Source: Pseudomonadota bacterium (lineage in GTDB: Bacteria > Pseudomonadota > Gammaproteobacteria > Burkholderiales > Rhodocyclaceae). From it: a stretch of 64,000 bases of DNA. The notes under the pieces are model-generated. The model did no database searches. It was not told where the DNA came from and saw only the letters and a program-made list of their open reading frames with translations. The stretch is from contig JAPLQT010000051.1 of the NCBI GenBank assembly GCA_026399515.1, positions 24,736 to 88,735 of the forward strand, written 5' to 3'. The translations under genes and the position numbers were made by a program. Of the stretch, positions 25,270 through 33,609 are shown one piece after another (the stretch's first letter is position 1; each line of letters starts with the position of its first letter).

Positions 25270-26211
25270 ATGAAATTCAAGGATTACTACCAGGCTCTGG
25301 GAGTCGAGCGTACCGCCACTGCGGACGAAATCAAGAAGGCCTACCGCAAGCTGGCGCACAAGTATCACCCGGATATTTCCAAGGATCCCAAGGGCGAGGA
25401 AAAATTCAAGGAAATCGCGGAAGCCTACGCGGCCTTGAAGAGCCCGGAGAAACGCGATGCCTACGACAAACTGGGCAGACGTCCGGACGGACAGCAATTC
25501 ACGCCGCCACCGGATTGGCAGCAGCAATTCAGTACGGGGGAATCCGGCTTCGACGATGTCGATCTATCGGATCTGTTTGCCGCCTTTGGCCGGGCCCAGC
25601 GCGGCCAGGCCCGGGAAGACTTACCGCTGCCCGGCCAGGATTACAAGGTCACCGCGCAGGTGACACTCGAACAGGTTTTTCGCGGCGAGGAAATTGAAAT
25701 CCGTGCCGAACTTCCGGAGTACGACCAGTATGGCTTGGCCCATCGCGTCGCCCATACCTTTCGCATCACCATCCCGACCGGCGCAGCCGATGGCCAGCGC
25801 CTGCGGCTCGCCGGCAAAGGTGGGCACGGGCTGAACGGCGGACGGTCCGGCGACCTGTTTGTCGCACTGGCCTTGCAGCCGCATCCGCTGTACCGGGTCA
25901 GCGGCCGCGACCTGTACCTCGATCTGCCCCTGGCGCCGTGGGAAGCGGTGCTGGGCGCCGCGGTAGAGATTCCCACCCTGGGCGGGACGGTGGAACTCAA
26001 GGTCAATCCAGGCGCCACCGCCGGGCAAAAGCTGCGGTTGGCCAAGCGAGGTCTGGCATCGGCGGACGGCAGCGTCGGGACGCTGTACGCGGTAGTCAAG
26101 ATAGACGTACCGAAAACCGTCAGCGCCGCCGAGCAAGGACTGTTCGAGCAACTGGCGGCAGCATCCGACTTCAACCCTCGCCAACATTTTGCTTCAGGAG
26201 CGGCGCCATGA
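25270..26211 (+). CDS. cbpA: Curved DNA-binding protein / DnaJ-type co-chaperone CbpA
   Basis: The 313-residue protein has an N-terminal J domain (~1-70) with the essential HPD at 33-35, a G/F-poor linker and two C-terminal substrate-binding domains (~115-300). It lacks the zinc finger of DnaJ, which fits CbpA. It stimulates DnaK ATPase and also binds curved DNA in the nucleoid of stressed or stationary cells. It overlaps cbpM by four bases (ATGA), the standard cbpAM arrangement. Confidence 0.95.
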   Translation: MKFKDYYQALGVERTATADEIKKAYRKLAHKYHPDISKDPKGEEKFKEIAEAYAALKSPEKRDAYDKLGRRPDGQQFTPPPDWQQQFSTGESGFDDVDLSDLFAAFGRAQRGQAREDLPLPGQDYKVTAQVTLEQVFRGEEIEIRAELPEYDQYGLAHRVAHTFRITIPTGAADGQRLRLAGKGGHGLNGGRSGDLFVALALQPHPLYRVSGRDLYLDLPLAPWEAVLGAAVEIPTLGGTVELKVNPGATAGQKLRLAKRGLASADGSVGTLYAVVKIDVPKTVSAAEQGLFEQLAAASDFNPRQHFASGAAP

Positions 26212-26513
26212 AGCTGCAAGTCACCGATTGCATCTGGCTGCACGGGACCGAGGTCTGTCAGATCGAACATCTGGCGGAAGTCTCCGGATTGACGATCGAG
26301 GAAATCGAGGATCTCATTGAGATCGGCGTGATTGCCCCGGTCGACCGGAACGCGCAACCGATTTGCTTTCGACTCCAGTACGTCCTGACCGTGAAGACCG
26401 CGCGCCGGTTGCGCGACGACTTTCAACTCGACCGCCATGGGGTCGCCTTGGCCCTGACCCTGTTGCGGCGTATCGACGAACTGGAGACTGAGTTGAGCGC
26501 CATCCGTGGCTAG
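26208..26513 (+). CDS. cbpM: Chaperone modulator CbpM
   Basis: The 101-residue MerR-like helical protein has [25 protein letters not shown] and ends in a coiled coil ([16 protein letters not shown]). CbpM binds the J domain of CbpA and inhibits both co-chaperone and DNA-binding activities. The start at 26,208 overlaps the cbpA stop, so translation is coupled. Confidence 0.93.
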   Translation: MKLQVTDCIWLHGTEVCQIEHLAEVSGLTIEEIEDLIEIGVIAPVDRNAQPICFRLQYVLTVKTARRLRDDFQLDRHGVALALTLLRRIDELETELSAIRG

Positions 26514-26555
26514 GTACGCAAGCGAACAGACGCTGCGAACGTTCTTTCATATCCT
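26514..26555 (+). promoter_or_regulatory. Dyad-motif promoter of the DUF883 gene
   Basis: GTACGCAAGCGAACAGA at 26,514-26,530, beginning at the cbpM stop codon; -10-like TATCCT exactly +36; predicted start ~26,562. Confidence 0.6.
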
Positions 26556-26586
26556 GAACCACTGAACCCATAAAAGGAGCCATTCC

Positions 26587-26910
26587 ATGAACGTCTTTGC
26601 AAAATCCAATAGCGAAAAGCTGATCCGGGAAATCAAGTCCGTCGTGGCCGACGCCGAAGCGCTTCTGCGTTCCACCAAGGGTCACGCCGGCGCTGAAGTC
26701 GCCGAACTGCATGCCTCCATGACGCACCGTATTGCCGCCGCCAAGAGTCACCTGGTGGCTGTCGAAGAGGCCATGCTCGAAAGGGCCCGACTGGCGGCAA
26801 AGAACACTGACGAATGCGTCCATGACAATCCCTGGCAGTTCATTTCCATCGCCGCCGGCGTTGGATTGCTGGTCGGCTACCTGATTCATTCCAGCCGCGA
26901 CTGTTCATGA
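26587..26910 (+). CDS. DUF883 (ElaB/YqjD) family inner-membrane ribosome-associated protein
   Basis: The 107-residue protein has an amphipathic helical N-terminal part (~1-75), then DNPWQFISIAAGVGLLVGYLIH, the diagnostic C-terminal single membrane helix of the ElaB/YqjD/YgaM family. Those proteins tether ribosomes to the inner membrane in stationary phase. AAAAGGAG precedes the start. Its stop overlaps the start of a truncated YqjE-like frame, matching the yqjD-yqjE order known from enterobacteria. Confidence 0.92.
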   Translation: MNVFAKSNSEKLIREIKSVVADAEALLRSTKGHAGAEVAELHASMTHRIAAAKSHLVAVEEAMLERARLAAKNTDECVHDNPWQFISIAAGVGLLVGYLIHSSRDCS

Positions 26911-27044
26911 CGCCAGCCGGCGGACTTTTCACTTCCATTCCCTCCCTCGGCTCGTTGCCGGGGATGGTGCAGGTACGCCTCGAACTCCTGGCCACTCTGC
27001 CAGCTTCTCTCCCGGAACTGAAGAGAACGACGGCTCGACCCTAG
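26907..27044 (+). pseudogene. Truncated YqjE-like (phage holin superfamily) frame
   Basis: An ATG overlapping the DUF883 stop (ATGA) opens a 45-codon frame ending in TAG at 27,042. Its product includes GGLFTSIPSLGSLPGMVQVRLELLATLP, resembling the first ~30 residues of YqjE (GL..SL..L......VQ.RLELLA.E), but it stops before both membrane helices of that family. Either a decayed yqjE or a genuine short peptide. The start of the next gene lies one base beyond the stop, so translation through this frame may matter for coupling. Confidence 0.6.
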
Positions 27045-27045
27045 C

Positions 27046-28359
27046 GTGAGCTACTCAATCGCTCGCCGGTTGAAGGAAACGACGCCCAAGATTAATGGCG
27101 TCTCCCCGGTTCCCGACGCATCGTGGCTCAACAAGCTCGGCCCAGGTCTCATCACCGGTGCCGCCGACGACGATCCCGGTGGCATTGCGACCTACTCGCA
27201 GGCGGGCGCGCAGTTCGGCTTCAATATGTTGTGGACGGTGTTGTTCACCTATCCCCTGATGGTCGGCATCCAGGTGGTCAGCGCCAGGATCGGACGGGTC
27301 AGCGGCCACGGACTCGCCACCAACATCCGTCTGCATTACCCCGCATGGCTCCTGCACGGCGTGGTCGGTCTCTTGCTGATCGCCAATACGATCAATATCG
27401 CGGCCGACATTTCCGCCATGGGCGAAGCCACCAAATTGCTGGTCGGCGGTCACGCCCATCGGTACTCGGCGGCTTTCGGTCTGCTATCCCTTTTGCTCCA
27501 GATATTCATACCCTACCGGCGCTATGTTCGCATCTTGAAATGGCTCACCATGGCGTTGCTGGCCTACGTCGCCACTGTGTTTGTCGTCGATATCCCCTGG
27601 TCGCAAGTGCTGGTGAAAACACTCATGCCGCATTTGTCCTGGGAAACTGCCTACGTCACGACCGTGGTTGCGGTATTCGGCACCACCATCAGCCCCTACC
27701 TGTTCTTCTGGCAGGCCTCGCAGGAAGTGGAGGATCAATTAGCCGATCCACACGCCCGGCCTTTGCGCTCGGCGCCCCACCAGGCCGAGGCTCATCTCGA
27801 CCGCATCAAGATCGACACCTATATCGGCATGGGGTTTTCCAATCTGGTGGCATTCTTCATCATTCTTACCACGGCCGTCACGCTCAACCTGAATGGCATC
27901 TCGGATATCCAGACCTCGGCGGAGGCGGCCGCGGCGCTGCGCCCGATTGCCGGCGAGTTTGCGTTCATTCTGTTCAGCATGGGCATCATCGGCACCGGAA
28001 TGCTGGCGATTCCCGTTCTCGCCGGATCCTCAGCCTACGCCATGGCGGGTGCCTTCAAATGGAAAAACAGCCTGGAACACACGCCCATGCGCGCCAAGCG
28101 TTTTTACGGCATCATCGCCGTCTCGACCCTGATCGGGATTGCCCTGGACTTCACTTCGATCGATCCCTTCAAGGCCTTGTATTGGAGCGCTGTCATCAAC
28201 GGCGTGATTTCGGTTCCCATCATGGCGGTGATGATGCTGATGGCGGTCCGGCCTGAAATCATGGGCCAGTTCGTCATTTCGACGCGGCTGAAGGTATTGG
28301 GTTGGCTGGCCACGCTGATGATGGCGGCGGCGGTTTCGGCCATGCTGTGGACGATTTGA
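27046..28359 (+). CDS. NRAMP-family divalent metal transporter, divergent subgroup
   Basis: The 437-residue protein has about 11 transmembrane helices and starts at GTG. TM1 carries GPGLITGAADDDPGGIATYSQAG, the NRAMP DPGN-type unwound motif with Gly for Asn, and TM6 carries GTTISPYLFFWQASQEVE, where the canonical MPH is SPY. These changes at the metal site mean the substrate may not be Mn2+/Fe2+; related divergent NRAMPs include magnesium or non-classical carriers. It sits one base after the truncated YqjE frame, in line with DUF883-YqjE as an operon. Confidence 0.88.
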   Translation: MSYSIARRLKETTPKINGVSPVPDASWLNKLGPGLITGAADDDPGGIATYSQAGAQFGFNMLWTVLFTYPLMVGIQVVSARIGRVSGHGLATNIRLHYPAWLLHGVVGLLLIANTINIAADISAMGEATKLLVGGHAHRYSAAFGLLSLLLQIFIPYRRYVRILKWLTMALLAYVATVFVVDIPWSQVLVKTLMPHLSWETAYVTTVVAVFGTTISPYLFFWQASQEVEDQLADPHARPLRSAPHQAEAHLDRIKIDTYIGMGFSNLVAFFIILTTAVTLNLNGISDIQTSAEAAAALRPIAGEFAFILFSMGIIGTGMLAIPVLAGSSAYAMAGAFKWKNSLEHTPMRAKRFYGIIAVSTLIGIALDFTSIDPFKALYWSAVINGVISVPIMAVMMLMAVRPEIMGQFVISTRLKVLGWLATLMMAAAVSAMLWTI

Positions 28360-28398
28360 ACCGCCGGGATACTTACACCTCGAACAGACCCGCCCGCT

Positions 28399-29229
28399 TC
28401 AGTGGCGCAGCATGCGGTCTGTGATGTCCGATCCGATGCCGCGGTAGCCGACGAAACGGCCGGTCGGGTCGAACATCGGTTCACCGCTCACTTGCAGGTA
28501 TTGCTTGGTTCCATCGGCATTGTTGCGGCTGTACACGAAATCAAGAAACGGTCGCCGGGCGGCGATGTTGTCGGCCAGTTGTGCCCGTTCGGTTTCATTC
28601 CAACTCCCCTCCAGCACGTGGCTGGTCGCACCGAGCATGTCGTCCGCCGCTATTCCCAGCATTTCGAAAACCGGGCCGGAGATCTTGGTATATTGTCCCT
28701 GCGCGTCCTGCTCCCAATACCAGTCCGACGACAGCTCGGTAAAGCTCTTGAAGCGCGCCTCGCTTTCGCGCAGTTCGGCGGTACGCTCCAGCACGGTCTG
28801 CTCCAGCACCTTGTTGTAAATATCCAGCTTTCGATACAACAGCCGAACTTCCAGCATATTATGGATGCGTGTCTGGACTTCGGTCAGGTCGAAAGGTTTA
28901 CTGATGAAGTCCTTGGCCCCACCCTTCAAGGCACGGAGTTTGTGGCCGGGTTGGGCGGTGATGACCAGTACCGGCAGATAGCCGTCAGTCTCGATTTCCT
29001 TCAGCTTTTCCATGACCTGGAATCCGTCCATGTCAGGCATTTGCAGATCGAGCAGGATCAGATCGTAACGGTCCGCCAGATGCATCGGACAGACGGCGCG
29101 CGGATCCATCGTCGTCTTGATGTGCCGGTACCCGACATCACGGAGCATTTGCTCCAGCAGGGTTACATTGGCTTCCTGGTCATCCACGATCAGGATGCTG
29201 GCGTTCAGAATTTCGGCGGCTTCAAGCAT
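28399..29229 (-). CDS. Response regulator with REC-PAS architecture, no output domain
   Basis: In this 276-residue protein, REC (~9-125) has the acidic pair D16/D17, phospho-acceptor D61 (LILLDLQMPDMDG) and the conserved Lys of SKPFD. A helical linker (~130-155, coiled coil) leads to a PAS/PAC domain (~158-270) ending in DITDRMLRH, and the protein stops there. Relatives usually continue into GGDEF or kinase modules, so this may be truncated or work by protein contact. It lies 60 bases downstream of the hybrid kinase gene, the probable phosphodonor. Confidence 0.88.
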   Translation of the reverse strand: MLEAAEILNASILIVDDQEANVTLLEQMLRDVGYRHIKTTMDPRAVCPMHLADRYDLILLDLQMPDMDGFQVMEKLKEIETDGYLPVLVITAQPGHKLRALKGGAKDFISKPFDLTEVQTRIHNMLEVRLLYRKLDIYNKVLEQTVLERTAELRESEARFKSFTELSSDWYWEQDAQGQYTKISGPVFEMLGIAADDMLGATSHVLEGSWNETERAQLADNIAARRPFLDFVYSRNNADGTKQYLQVSGEPMFDPTGRFVGYRGIGSDITDRMLRH

Positions 29230-29289
29230 TGCATTCTTCCTAATAGATAAATCGGCCTCTTGTGCAAATAAATCGGCATCGGTCCGCGG

Positions 29290-31986
29290 TCACTGCGACG
29301 GACCGGTCAGATCCGCCGCAAATTTCAGTGCGACATCCAGTGCGGCCATGAACTCGTCGACTTTGATCGGCTTGGTCAAGTAGCGGAAGAATCCTGCCTC
29401 CAGACCCCTCTCGACATCGCGCGGGATGGCATTGGCCGACAGCGCGAGGACAGGGATATGGGCGGTCGTTGGATCTCTGCGCAAGCTCTCAAGCGCGCCA
29501 TATCCACTCATCCCGGGCAAGTTGATATCCATCAGAATGACATCCGGCAGAAATGTTCGCGCGAGCTGGATGCCCTGATACGCGTCGATGGCCGTCAGCA
29601 GTTTCAGGTCGCTGCGCCGCGCGATCAGTTGTTCGACCAGGAGCAAGTTCGCCGGATTGTCCTCGACATAGAGCACCGTGCGCTGATCCAGCGATAGTTG
29701 CAGCGCAGGATCGGTCGTGGGCTCGACACCGAGGGGATCGATGCCTTCATGCGCCAGCACCGGCTCGGTCGATGCACCAAATTCGACCCAGAATTCGCTG
29801 CCGACACCTACGCGGCTCTCGACACCGATTGCCCCGCCCATCAATTCCACCAGCCGCTTGGTGACGACCAGCCCGATGCCGGTACCTTCCTCGCTGTGGG
29901 ATTCCTGCCCCAAGCGGTTGAACGGCTGGAATAGTTGCGCGATTTGTTCCGGGGTAAGGCCGGCGCCGGTATCCTTGAAGCTGACCCGCACCCGATCTTC
30001 GCCGCTCTTCGTGCATTGGACGGTCACCGCACCGCCGACTTGATTGTATTTGATGGCGTTGGTCAGCAGGTTGATCATGACTTGCTTGACCCGGGTCCGA
30101 TCCGCATGGATATACAAATGACTGTCGAAATTCGGAAAGCTCATCTTGATGCCGCGCTTTTGCGCCTGGGGTTCTATCATCGCCCAGCAATCCTTCATCA
30201 CGTCGGTGAGCGACATCGCTTCGTTCGAGATGGTCACCTTGCCGGCCTCGATCATCGACAGATCGAGGATTTCATTGATCAGGCGCAGCAGATACCACCC
30301 GGCTTTCAATATCTGGTCGATCGAAAGCATTTGCGCGGGCGTGGGCGGAGGTTTCCCGGACGCCATCAACTGTGCGAATCCGAGGACCGCATTCAAGGGT
30401 GAGCGCAATTCATGGCTCATGCTGGAGAGAAACTCCGATTTCGCCATATTGGCTTTTTCCGCCGTCGCCATGGCCGTTTCCAGCTCGATGTTGTTTTTCT
30501 TCAAGGCATGTTCGAACTGCTTGAGCTCGGTCACATCCCGTGCCGCCGCGAATACGCCTCTCAGGTTGCGGTCACGGTCATGCAAGGTGGCCGCGTTGAA
30601 CGACACCGCTGTCTCCTTGCCGTCCCGGGCGCGGGCGATCAATTCGTAGTTGGTGACCTTGCCTTCGCGCAACACCCGGGTGATGGCGATCTCGGCCCGG
30701 TCCTGATCGGTAAAATAGTTCTTGAACGGCGCCCCGATCAATTCGTCGCGGGTGCAACCGGTCAATGCCTCCATCTGCTGATTTACGTCGCCGATGATCC
30801 CGCGCGGATCGGTGGTCATGATGGCGTCGATATTCGATTCGATCAGCGAACGCGTATAGAACTGCTGATCCCGCAAACGCTGGTCGAGCAGCGCCTGCTC
30901 CGCTTCGACTTGTTTGCGCGCCGTGTTGTCGGTGCCGATCAACAGGTAGCCGATGGCCTGGCCCTGGGCATCGCGCAGCGCGGTGACGGACACGATCGCC
31001 GGAAAGCGGCTGCCGTCCTTGCGGATATAGGTGAGTTCGTAGATGTCTTCTATGCCTCGGGAGGCCTTGAACACCAACGCCTCGAAACCCGGAGTGATGG
31101 TAGTACCCAACTCCCTGCTCAGGCTCGCCGCCCGCGCGATGATTTCCTGCGAATCCGAAATACCCGCCGGCGTGATCTTGTCCACCACGTCCGAGGCACT
31201 GTAACCCAGCATGCGTTCGGCGCCGACGTTGAAAATCTGGATCACGCCATTGGCGTCGGTGGCGATGCTTGAAAAGTTTGCGCTGTTGAAAATGGCGTCT
31301 TGCAATGCCACCACTTTCAGCATCGGCTGCCGCGCCTCGATCGATACTTTTTCCGCCGCCGACCGGCTGAGCACGGCACGCCGTATCAGCACCGTCAACA
31401 GCCCCAGGAATGCCAGCAGCAGGACGATACAAGACATGATGATCCTGAGGCGCAGCAGTTCGTTGTCCTTGCGATTCTCAAACAAGGCTTGCTCCATTGA
31501 ATCCGCATCCTGCATGTCGCGATGCATGGTCGATGCCACCTCGCGGCCCGCGGCTAACAATGGCTGCGCCGCGGTGATGCCTTGCGAGTCGAATACCGCC
31601 TGACTTTCATGAAATATGCTGATTCGCTTATTGACTGAAGTCTGGATTTGGTCGATGCGATCCTGCTGGGGAAGGTTGTCCAGCGTCGAGGCCTTCAATT
31701 GCCGGAAGACCTCTTTCAGGCCGTTCAGGGCGGCATCGCGCTGCACCAGGTAATTCTTTTCCCGGGTCAGGAAATAGGCCCATTGTCCATTCTCGGCACG
31801 GTCGACCCGGGAGCGCAACTCGTCGAACTCGGCCATCACCTCGCGGCTATGGTCGACCGACTTGATGGTGGCCATGGGTAGAACGAAGTTCCAGGCAAAA
31901 CCTCCCACCAGCAGCAATACCGCCAGCGTGACCCCGAAACCGAACAACATCAGTCTTTCGATTGATGTCTTTTCCATGATGCGCAT
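29290..31986 (-). CDS. Hybrid sensor histidine kinase: CHASE3-PAS-PAS-HisKA-HATPase-REC
   Basis: The 898-residue inner-membrane kinase shows TM1 (~10-32), a periplasmic CHASE3-type four-helix sensor (~36-185, with AENGQWAYFLTREKNYL), TM2 (~190-212), two PAS domains (~235-490), HisKA with phospho-His about residue 525 (MSHELRSPLNAVLGF), an HATPase domain (NLLTNAIKYN; GTGIGLVVTKRLVELM) and a C-terminal REC with DVILMDINLPGMSG. Starts at 31,986 or 31,977 are both plausible; the longer frame from 32,100 has no signal. It likely forms a phosphorelay with the REC-PAS protein downstream. The PAS pair duplicates that of the diguanylate cyclase. Confidence 0.92.
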   Translation of the reverse strand: MRIMEKTSIERLMLFGFGVTLAVLLLVGGFAWNFVLPMATIKSVDHSREVMAEFDELRSRVDRAENGQWAYFLTREKNYLVQRDAALNGLKEVFRQLKASTLDNLPQQDRIDQIQTSVNKRISIFHESQAVFDSQGITAAQPLLAAGREVASTMHRDMQDADSMEQALFENRKDNELLRLRIIMSCIVLLLAFLGLLTVLIRRAVLSRSAAEKVSIEARQPMLKVVALQDAIFNSANFSSIATDANGVIQIFNVGAERMLGYSASDVVDKITPAGISDSQEIIARAASLSRELGTTITPGFEALVFKASRGIEDIYELTYIRKDGSRFPAIVSVTALRDAQGQAIGYLLIGTDNTARKQVEAEQALLDQRLRDQQFYTRSLIESNIDAIMTTDPRGIIGDVNQQMEALTGCTRDELIGAPFKNYFTDQDRAEIAITRVLREGKVTNYELIARARDGKETAVSFNAATLHDRDRNLRGVFAAARDVTELKQFEHALKKNNIELETAMATAEKANMAKSEFLSSMSHELRSPLNAVLGFAQLMASGKPPPTPAQMLSIDQILKAGWYLLRLINEILDLSMIEAGKVTISNEAMSLTDVMKDCWAMIEPQAQKRGIKMSFPNFDSHLYIHADRTRVKQVMINLLTNAIKYNQVGGAVTVQCTKSGEDRVRVSFKDTGAGLTPEQIAQLFQPFNRLGQESHSEEGTGIGLVVTKRLVELMGGAIGVESRVGVGSEFWVEFGASTEPVLAHEGIDPLGVEPTTDPALQLSLDQRTVLYVEDNPANLLLVEQLIARRSDLKLLTAIDAYQGIQLARTFLPDVILMDINLPGMSGYGALESLRRDPTTAHIPVLALSANAIPRDVERGLEAGFFRYLTKPIKVDEFMAALDVALKFAADLTGPSQ
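30520..31305 (-). repeat. Second copy of the tandem-PAS module
   Basis: This codes for the AIFNSANFSSIATDA to AARDVT stretch, paralogous to 7,590-8,380 and in opposite orientation, 23 kb away. It could support inversion by recombination. Confidence 0.85.
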
Positions 31987-32125
31987 ATATTCCGACCTGA
32001 CTAAACTTAAGAAGAGCGCCAACTTCCGCTCATGCAAGGTGATGGCGAAAATGCCGCCAACGCAACGGACTTTGCCCGCCAATTCATTTCCATGACACAA
32101 CTGCCGGCGGTTGCCTGAAGGAGCT

Positions 32126-32878
32126 TCATCGGACCGCGCGGATCGCCGCCGGCTTGCTTTGGCGCTGTTTCACATCCGACAGCAGGCGGGCGAATTCCTT
32201 TTTGACCACCGCATAGCACTCGCAGACCTCGTCTTCCAGTCCGGCCCGGTCCACTACGGTGATATGGCCGCGTCGATAACGGATGAAGCCGCCGGTCTGT
32301 AATCTTCCTGCCGCCTCGGTAACGCCTTCGCGCCGCACGCCCAGCATGCTGGCAATCAGTTCCTGGGTCATGGTCAATTCATTGCTGGGCAGGCGATCCA
32401 GGGTCAGCAGCAGCCAGCGGCACAATTGCTGCTCCACCGAGTGATGGCGGTTGCATACCGCGGTCTGGGACATCTGGGTGATCAAGGCCTGGGTATAACG
32501 CAGCAACAGGCGCATCACCGGTCCGGCTCGGTTGAACTCCTCCATCAAGATCCGGGAACTCAGCCGGTAGCCATGCCCGCCGGTCTGCACCACGGCGCGG
32601 CTGGGTGTGGTATTGCCGCCCATGAACAGCGAGATCCCCAACACGCCCTCGTTGCCCACCCCGGCGATTTCGGACGAGCCCCCGTCTTCCAGCACATAAT
32701 GCAGCGAGATGATGGATGTCGTTGGAAAATATACGTATTGCAATTTGCCGCCGGACTCATAAAGCACGTCGCCGAGCAACATCGGAATCAACTCCAGATG
32801 CGGCGCCAGGCGGTCGAACTCTGCGTCGAGCAAAGCTGCCAGAAGATGATTCTGGTTGGGATCGTGCGTACTGGACAT
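32126..32878 (-). CDS. Crp/Fnr-family transcriptional regulator
   Basis: The 250-residue regulator has a cyclic-nucleotide-like beta-barrel (~20-130; GDVLYESGGKLQYVYFPTTSIISL), a dimer helix (~135-165) and a winged helix-turn-helix (~180-235) with LIASMLGVRREGVTEAAGRLQTGGFIRY. It lacks the Arg/Ser cAMP pocket pattern and the N-terminal Fe-S cysteines of Fnr, so its signal is unknown. The start ATG at 32,878 is chosen over 32,995 because the barrel begins just after it. A dyad-motif promoter lies upstream, suggesting autoregulation. Its recognition helix is nearly the same as that of the regulator at 48,488-49,195. Confidence 0.92.
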   Translation of the reverse strand: MSSTHDPNQNHLLAALLDAEFDRLAPHLELIPMLLGDVLYESGGKLQYVYFPTTSIISLHYVLEDGGSSEIAGVGNEGVLGISLFMGGNTTPSRAVVQTGGHGYRLSSRILMEEFNRAGPVMRLLLRYTQALITQMSQTAVCNRHHSVEQQLCRWLLLTLDRLPSNELTMTQELIASMLGVRREGVTEAAGRLQTGGFIRYRRGHITVVDRAGLEDEVCECYAVVKKEFARLLSDVKQRQSKPAAIRAVR

Positions 32879-32975
32879 ATCAGGGTTCCTGTTTCCAGTC
32901 GTTAACCAATAAGGTGTAACAAGGTGCACGACAAGATGCTCATTGGACACGGTAACATGTTTGGCGACTGCGAAG

Positions 32976-33018
32976 GACTTTATTCCACCTTGCACACGGG
33001 GTCTGTGTGTTACCGAAC
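32976..33018 (-). promoter_or_regulatory. Dyad-motif promoter of Crp/Fnr gene 1
   Basis: Minus strand GTTCGGTAACACACAGA (33,018-33,002, A for G at position 11); -10-like TAAAGT at 32,981-32,976 (+37). Plus-strand reading GTGTGTTACCGAACATA has no -10 at the fixed distance. Confidence 0.45.
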
Positions 33019-33077
33019 ATAAGGGGAAGAACCGGTCCAGGCGGAACTTGGAGATACAGCCACATTGTCCATCGGGG

Positions 33078-33119
33078 GTGCGCCAGCGTACCGACCCGGT
33101 GAGGGCTAAGGCCTATCGT
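33078..33119 (+). promoter_or_regulatory. Dyad-motif promoter with predicted leaderless start
   Basis: GTGCGCCAGCGTACCGA at 33,078-33,094; -10-like TATCGT at 33,114-33,119, exactly +36; predicted start 33,126 is the A of the ATG of the next gene. Confidence 0.5.
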
Positions 33120-33125
33120 TGCGAC

Positions 33126-33521
33126 ATGAGACCATCTTTCCCCAGGGAACTTGTGAGAACCAGGCGAGTGCCGACATGGCTTGCCGGCGTTTGCCTGCTT
33201 GCCCTGAGCCTGCCGGTGGCGGCGGTCGACTCCCGGGGCGCCCGCTCCTGCAATGACTGGCAGCAGCATAGGCAGGAAGCCATCGAGGGCCATACGCTCA
33301 ATGCCGATTTCAGCCAGACCTGGCTGGTAGGGTATCTCAGCGGCCTGGTCGCAGGCTCCGGCATGGATTTTCTGGTCGGCACAAAGAACCCTGTTCTCTA
33401 CAGCATGGCCGATGAATTGTGCAGGAAGCATCCGGAGGTCGATCTCGCCTTCATAGGCACCGCCATTGCGCGCGACCTGATGCAGGAAAAGAGAATCGTC
33501 AACGTTCCGACCCTGCCTTGA
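33126..33521 (+). CDS. Small secreted protein, Rap1a/HdeA-like layout
   Basis: The 131-residue protein has a basic N-terminus and signal peptide (hydrophobic ~17-33, ending VAAVD). The mature part of ~95 residues has two cysteines (SCNDW and ELCRKHPE) and WLVGYLSGLVAG, a layout like small periplasmic Rap1a/HdeA-type proteins in which the two Cys form a disulfide. A firm family cannot be given. The upstream in-frame extension contains the promoter elements, so 33,126 is the only sensible ATG; mRNA may be leaderless. Confidence 0.65.
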   Translation: MRPSFPRELVRTRRVPTWLAGVCLLALSLPVAAVDSRGARSCNDWQQHRQEAIEGHTLNADFSQTWLVGYLSGLVAGSGMDFLVGTKNPVLYSMADELCRKHPEVDLAFIGTAIARDLMQEKRIVNVPTLP

Positions 33522-33609
33522 GCCAATCGAACGAAGAGCAACGCCTTTTCAAAAGCCGAACACATCCTGCTCCTCCCCTTTACCATAGGGAAGGAGCGGG
33601 ATACTGACC

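Noticed and set aside
28378..28394. CTCGAACAGA resembling the right half of the dyad motif
   Set aside because: Left half-site is missing and it lies between convergent genes.
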